A stretch of 7,939 bases of DNA from Dehalococcoidia bacterium. GTDB taxonomy: Bacteria; Chloroflexota; Dehalococcoidia; Dehalococcoidales; G020351185. Of the stretch, positions 5,286 to 7,939 are shown piece by piece. Every line of letters begins with the position of its first letter. Position 1 is the first letter of the stretch. The notes under the pieces are model-generated. The model worked only from the letters and a program-made list of their open reading frames with translations. It had not been told where the DNA came from and made no database searches. The stretch covers positions 1-7,939 of the forward strand of contig DAOWJL010000003.1 of assembly GCA_030640385.1 (NCBI GenBank). Direction: 5' to 3'. A program made the translations under genes and the position numbers.

Positions 5286-6668
5286 CCATGATAGTATCAT
5301 CGTAAGCGGTAGCTCATTTACACCGCACTTATAAGCATTGGCTAAGGCTACGGCAACCTGTATAGCCGAATAGGCATCGTTGCATTGCCCCATATCGATA
5401 AGCCGGGGCAGCCCTCCGATTTCGCCTAAATTCAAATCATTAAATCTATATTTACCGCATGCGAGGGTGAGCACAATGGTGTCCTGCGGGGCTTGTTTCA
5501 CGAAATCCGTATAGTAATTTCGGCCTGGCCTGGCGCCGTCGCAACCACCAACGAGAAAGAAATGCTTGATATCCCCGGATTTAACCGCCCCGACCAGCTT
5601 ATCGGCGACACCAAGAACGGCATTATGGCCGAAGCCTGTCATCAGCTCTGAGCCGCCATTGATACCGGTGAAGTACTTGTCTTCTTCCCATCCGCCCAGC
5701 TTAATAGCCTTCTCGATTACGGGGGAATAATCTTTTATGCCGTCTTTTTCCGATATGTGTTTTAAACCGGGATAACCGACGGCAAGGGTAGTAAAAATCC
5801 TGTCAGAATAGGAAGCTTTCGGTGGCATCAGGCAGTTGGTAGTATAGACGATAGGAGCGGGTATACTACCAAATTCCTTTTGCTGGTTCTGCCAGGCTGT
5901 GCCAAAGTTATCTTTAAGATGCGAGTACTTTTTCAGCTCCGGATAGCTATGGGCAGGTAACATCTCGCCATGTGTATAAATATTAACTCCCTTTCCTTCT
6001 GTCTGCTCTAAAAGTTGTTTCAAATCAAGTAAATCATGGCCGGTTATGATGATAAAAGGTCCCTTTTCAACCTTCATAGAAACCTTTGTCGGTACCGGAT
6101 GGCCGTATGTTGAAGTGTGGGCTTCATCGAGTAGTGCCATACATTTTAGATTGACCTGCCCAAATTCCATTGTGAGACCCAGCCATTCGTCTACTGTATG
6201 CTCTTCACCTACGGAGCGCATGCCTTTATAGAGCCATGACGTTACCTCTTCGTCGTCTTTGCCCAAGACATGAGCATGCCACGCATAGGCGGCCATACCA
6301 CGCAGACCGAAGAGCAGTGTAGAACGTAACGATGTCATATCAATATCACCGCTGAATAAGCTAGCTGCATCAAAATCCTCGGCTCCTCCGAGCTTCGCCT
6401 TTTCTGTCTCTACCTGTTCTTTTAATTCTTTAATTTGCGCCGGATCGAAGTTAACATTAGTCAACGTCGCAAAAATAGCCTGCATCATCAATTCGTCGGT
6501 TTGTCTGTCCGGCGTCTTGCCTTCAGCCGCCCGGGCAAGGCCAATCAATGCAGCGGTAAGCTCATCCTGTTCGTTAGCAACGTCGGCATTTTTACCACAT
6601 ATACCTGTTTTGGTACAGCCTTTGCCGCCGGCTGTCTCCTCGCACTGAAAACAAAACATGTCAGTCAA
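5283..6668 (-). CDS. hcp: Hybrid cluster protein (Hcp), class I, cut short by in-frame TAG
   Basis: Hcp is a cytoplasmic iron-sulfur protein that acts as a nitric oxide reductase and was earlier named hydroxylamine reductase. The start is TTG 6668, nine bases after AAGGAGGT; ATG 6659 lies too far from that site, and GTG 6698 is upstream of it. In the numbering from TTG, C6, C9, C18 and C24 form the class I Cx2Cx8Cx5C cluster motif. Hybrid-cluster ligands follow as H211 (TGHDL), E235 (HGEM), C279 (TTNC), C376 (GGCDG, the usual persulfide), C404 (LACGKYRF) and C429 (GQCND). Translation then stops at TAG (5285-5283) in LPLTMILSW-stop-EQKA, where the family has tyrosine in WYEQKA. The 461-residue product would lack the last ligand (Glu463), Lys465 and about 58 residues. 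Unless the stop is read through, activity is unlikely. The gene is divergent from a Crp/Fnr regulator with a palindrome between them. Confidence 0.9.
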   Translation of the reverse strand: MTDMFCFQCEETAGGKGCTKTGICGKNADVANEQDELTAALIGLARAAEGKTPDRQTDELMMQAIFATLTNVNFDPAQIKELKEQVETEKAKLGGAEDFDAASLFSGDIDMTSLRSTLLFGLRGMAAYAWHAHVLGKDDEEVTSWLYKGMRSVGEEHTVDEWLGLTMEFGQVNLKCMALLDEAHTSTYGHPVPTKVSMKVEKGPFIIITGHDLLDLKQLLEQTEGKGVNIYTHGEMLPAHSYPELKKYSHLKDNFGTAWQNQQKEFGSIPAPIVYTTNCLMPPKASYSDRIFTTLAVGYPGLKHISEKDGIKDYSPVIEKAIKLGGWEEDKYFTGINGGSELMTGFGHNAVLGVADKLVGAVKSGDIKHFFLVGGCDGARPGRNYYTDFVKQAPQDTIVLTLACGKYRFNDLNLGEIGGLPRLIDMGQCNDAYSAIQVAVALANAYKCGVNELPLTMILSW

Positions 6669-6746
6669 TTTTAGGTTACCTCCTTTTTTGTGTAGCACTC
6701 ATATTGCACTACCATAACCAAGGTAATATAATAACGATATAAAAGC

Positions 6747-6762
6747 GGTAACATATGTTACC
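6747..6762. promoter_or_regulatory. Perfect 16-bp palindrome, likely HcpR-type operator
   Basis: GGTAACATATGTTACC is its own reverse complement and has the GTAAC-N4-GTTAC layout. From memory, such sites were proposed for HcpR-type Crp/Fnr regulators in several anaerobes. It lies in the divergent region, 36 bp before the regulator's ATG and 78 bp before the hcp TTG start. On the hcp side its centre falls about 37-41 bp upstream of a start point predicted from TATATT (6730-6725), the classic position for activation by this family. On the regulator side it lies just upstream of TATTAT (6765-6770), overlapping the -35 region and suggesting autoregulation. Confidence 0.7.
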
Positions 6763-6774
6763 ATTATTATAGTT

Positions 6775-6789
6775 AAAAAAAGGGGGGGG
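6775..6789 (+). repeat. A7-G8 homopolymer tract at the regulator's ribosome site
   Basis: Seven As (6775-6781) run directly into eight Gs (6782-6789), nine bases before ATG 6799. The only Shine-Dalgarno-like sequence is this A/G run itself (AAGGGGGG). Such tracts are prone to slippage, so small length changes would alter ribosome-site strength or spacing. They are also prone to sequencing error. Confidence 0.7.
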
Positions 6790-6798
6790 ATTATTCTA

Positions 6799-7491
6799 AT
6801 GTATCGGGAATGGATTGAGGTTTTACAAACATCTCCCTTATTCAGGGGGATAGGCCAGGAAGGCCTCAATACGATGCTCGAATGCCTCAAGCCCAGAATG
6901 AAAAGATATAAATACCGGGAGATTGTGGCTCTTTGTGGTAGCCCTCTGTCTGGTATAGGAATTGTGGCAAGTGGCAAGGTTGCCCTTACCAAAGAGACAT
7001 ATTCCGGCAACCGTATTATGCTGGGGATTCTGGGTGCCGGGGATATATTTGGCGAGACGGCGGCTTTTTCTAATGACAGGACCTGGCCGGTTACCGTAAT
7101 TGCCAATGATGATTGCTGTCTGTTCTTTCTACCACCTGATAAAATACAGGGAAATTGCTCAAATATATGCACAGCGCATAGTATTCTTATATTGAACATG
7201 CTAAATATACTATCCAGCAAAGCCCTTATGCTGAATAAGAAGATAGAACATTTATCAGCTAAAAGTATCAGGGGCAAGATAAGCAGCTATTTGCTGGAGG
7301 AAAGCAGGCAAACCAATGAAACTGCTTTTAGGATGCAAATGAAGAGACACGAACTTGCGGATTACCTCGGTATACCCAGGCCATCGCTATCACGGGAGAT
7401 GACTATGATGAAAAAAGAGGGCATTATAGATTATGATGGTTCCTGGGTGCAGATTAATGATATTTTAACATTGGAAAGATCGATCGGATAA
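6799..7491 (+). CDS. Crp/Fnr-family transcription regulator, probably HcpR-like
   Basis: A 230-residue cytoplasmic regulator of normal family length. The N-terminal cyclic-nucleotide-type sensor barrel covers about residues 14-115 (SPLFRGIG at 12-19, then GILGAGDIFGETAAF at 76-90). A dimer helix lies at about 125-155 and a winged helix-turn-helix at about 160-215. The recognition helix is in ELADYLGIPRPSLSREM (185-201). The barrel lacks the Arg-Ser pair that marks cAMP binding in Crp and the four N-terminal cysteines of Fnr, so an Fnr cluster is unlikely; a haem, as reported for some HcpR proteins, is possible but not visible in sequence. Its divergent position next to hcp, with a palindromic site between, suggests control of hcp under nitric oxide or nitrite stress and of itself. 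ATG 6799 is supported by the A/G-rich run nine bases before it. No co-transcribed gene follows closely. Confidence 0.9.
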   Translation: MYREWIEVLQTSPLFRGIGQEGLNTMLECLKPRMKRYKYREIVALCGSPLSGIGIVASGKVALTKETYSGNRIMLGILGAGDIFGETAAFSNDRTWPVTVIANDDCCLFFLPPDKIQGNCSNICTAHSILILNMLNILSSKALMLNKKIEHLSAKSIRGKISSYLLEESRQTNETAFRMQMKRHELADYLGIPRPSLSREMTMMKKEGIIDYDGSWVQINDILTLERSIG

Positions 7492-7553
7492 CAATTATTG
7501 GTTGATTCCTTATTTCCGGCGAAAGATAAGTGAGCCAACTATAACAACGGCGA

Positions 7554-7605
7554 TAACTACCCATAGAATTGAATGTCAATACCGTTGGGTAGTTAACCAT
7601 TTACA
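7554..7605. repeat. Nested inverted repeat after the regulator gene
   Basis: TAACTACCCA (7554-7563) pairs exactly with TGGGTAGTTA (7596-7605), and ATTGA/TCAAT (7568-7572 with 7576-7580) forms a smaller stem inside. It lies 63-114 bp past the regulator stop. No T-run follows, so it may be a weak terminator, a processing site, or an operator region for the next gene. The rest of 7492-7691 shows nothing else I can name. Confidence 0.45.
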
Positions 7606-7691
7606 CTGGACAGGGTGCAGGTAGACCGCTTTCCATCCGGTAAAATTGCCTATTTTACATTTTTGCTGTTATCATTAAAAAAAGGAGCAGT

Positions 7692-7939
7692 ATGTTTGTC
7701 CTGGCTCATACCGGGATTGCTTTAGGTGCGGCAGTGCTGATAGCCGGCGCCTTGAAAAAGAGTAATCTCTCAGAAAAAATTGAGGGTGGTGCTGTTGAGC
7801 CGCATCGGCGTTTTCTTAAACAAGTCCTGCCTCCGCTTATCCGTCCGGTGCGACGGATATCGTCGTGGTTAACCACTCTTGGGAAGTATGTAGATATAAG
7901 GTTGCTGTTTATAGGTGCCCTGCTGCCGGATATCATTGA
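7692..7939 (+). CDS. Membrane protein resembling YdjM/metal-dependent hydrolase family (3' end beyond window)
   Basis: From ATG 7692, 82 codons are open to the window edge. AAAGGAG lies four bases before the start. The protein begins MFVLAHTGIALGAAVLIAGAL, a hydrophobic helix with an early His (H6). A charged loop follows (about residues 22-60, rich in Lys and Arg). A second hydrophobic stretch then ends in LLFIGALLPDIID at the edge. The pair LAHTG near the start and LLPDxxD after a second helix is the pattern I associate with small membrane proteins annotated as metal-dependent hydrolases (YdjM/DUF457-like), where His and Asp would bind a metal. Activity in this family is largely presumed. 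The missing C-terminus means the identification is tentative. It is 200 bp from the regulator gene, on the same strand. Confidence 0.6.
   Translation, partial: MFVLAHTGIALGAAVLIAGALKKSNLSEKIEGGAVEPHRRFLKQVLPPLIRPVRRISSWLTTLGKYVDIRLLFIGALLPDII

Noticed and set aside
5116..5334. 72-codon plus-strand frame
   Set aside because: It lies opposite the Hcp C-terminal coding region, which is clearly the real reading frame.
6699..7277. 192-codon minus-strand frame opposite the Crp/Fnr gene
   Set aside because: Shadow of a gene with a clear sensor and helix-turn-helix structure. It also runs through the divergent promoter region.

Overview
The window looks like the chromosome of an anaerobic bacterium. 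Strong AAGGAGG-type ribosome sites and sigma70-like promoters point to Bacteria. A ferredoxin/NADPH electron-bifurcating pair (NfnAB) and a class I hybrid cluster protein (Hcp) point to strict anaerobic life. The RRM protein, the double zinc-ribbon remnant and the style of the NfnAB proteins remind me of Dehalococcoidia (Chloroflexota), but this lineage guess is weak and rests on memory.

Layout. 1-270 (minus): start of an RRM RNA-binding protein that runs off the left edge. 343-627 (minus): a decayed double zinc-ribbon gene with an in-frame TGA and three lost cysteines. 685-850 (minus): a complete small transcription unit (promoter, tRNA-Thr-like body, terminator) whose tRNA is badly degenerate and whose anticodon arm reads as if flipped. 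874-1040 (plus): promoter and terminator framing a putative small RNA or leader ahead of a MarC-family membrane protein (1175-1765). 1798-1839 (minus): only the 3' part of a CAT-anticodon tRNA, possibly an integration scar. 1985-4335 (plus): nfnA-nfnB operon. 4433-5011 (plus): small SAM-dependent methyltransferase. 5037-5090: long hairpin between convergent genes. 5106-6668 (minus): hcp, interrupted by an in-frame TAG just before a glutamate that ligates the hybrid cluster. 6747-6762: perfect palindrome in the divergent hcp/regulator region. 6799-7491 (plus): Crp/Fnr-family regulator, probably HcpR-like. 7692-7939 (plus): start of a membrane protein that runs off the right edge.

How they fit together. 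NfnAB couples NADH, NADPH and ferredoxin pools. Hcp handles nitric oxide/hydroxylamine stress and needs low-potential electrons. The Crp/Fnr protein and the palindrome between it and hcp form a likely nitrosative-stress switch. The main surprise is the number of eroded or recoded elements in 8 kb: zinc-ribbon gene, tRNA-Thr-like gene, tRNA fragment and an amber-interrupted hcp. The hcp reading frame beyond the amber is otherwise perfect, so a recent nonsense mutation, a sequence error and stop-codon readthrough all remain open. I see no CRISPR array, insertion sequence or rRNA gene.
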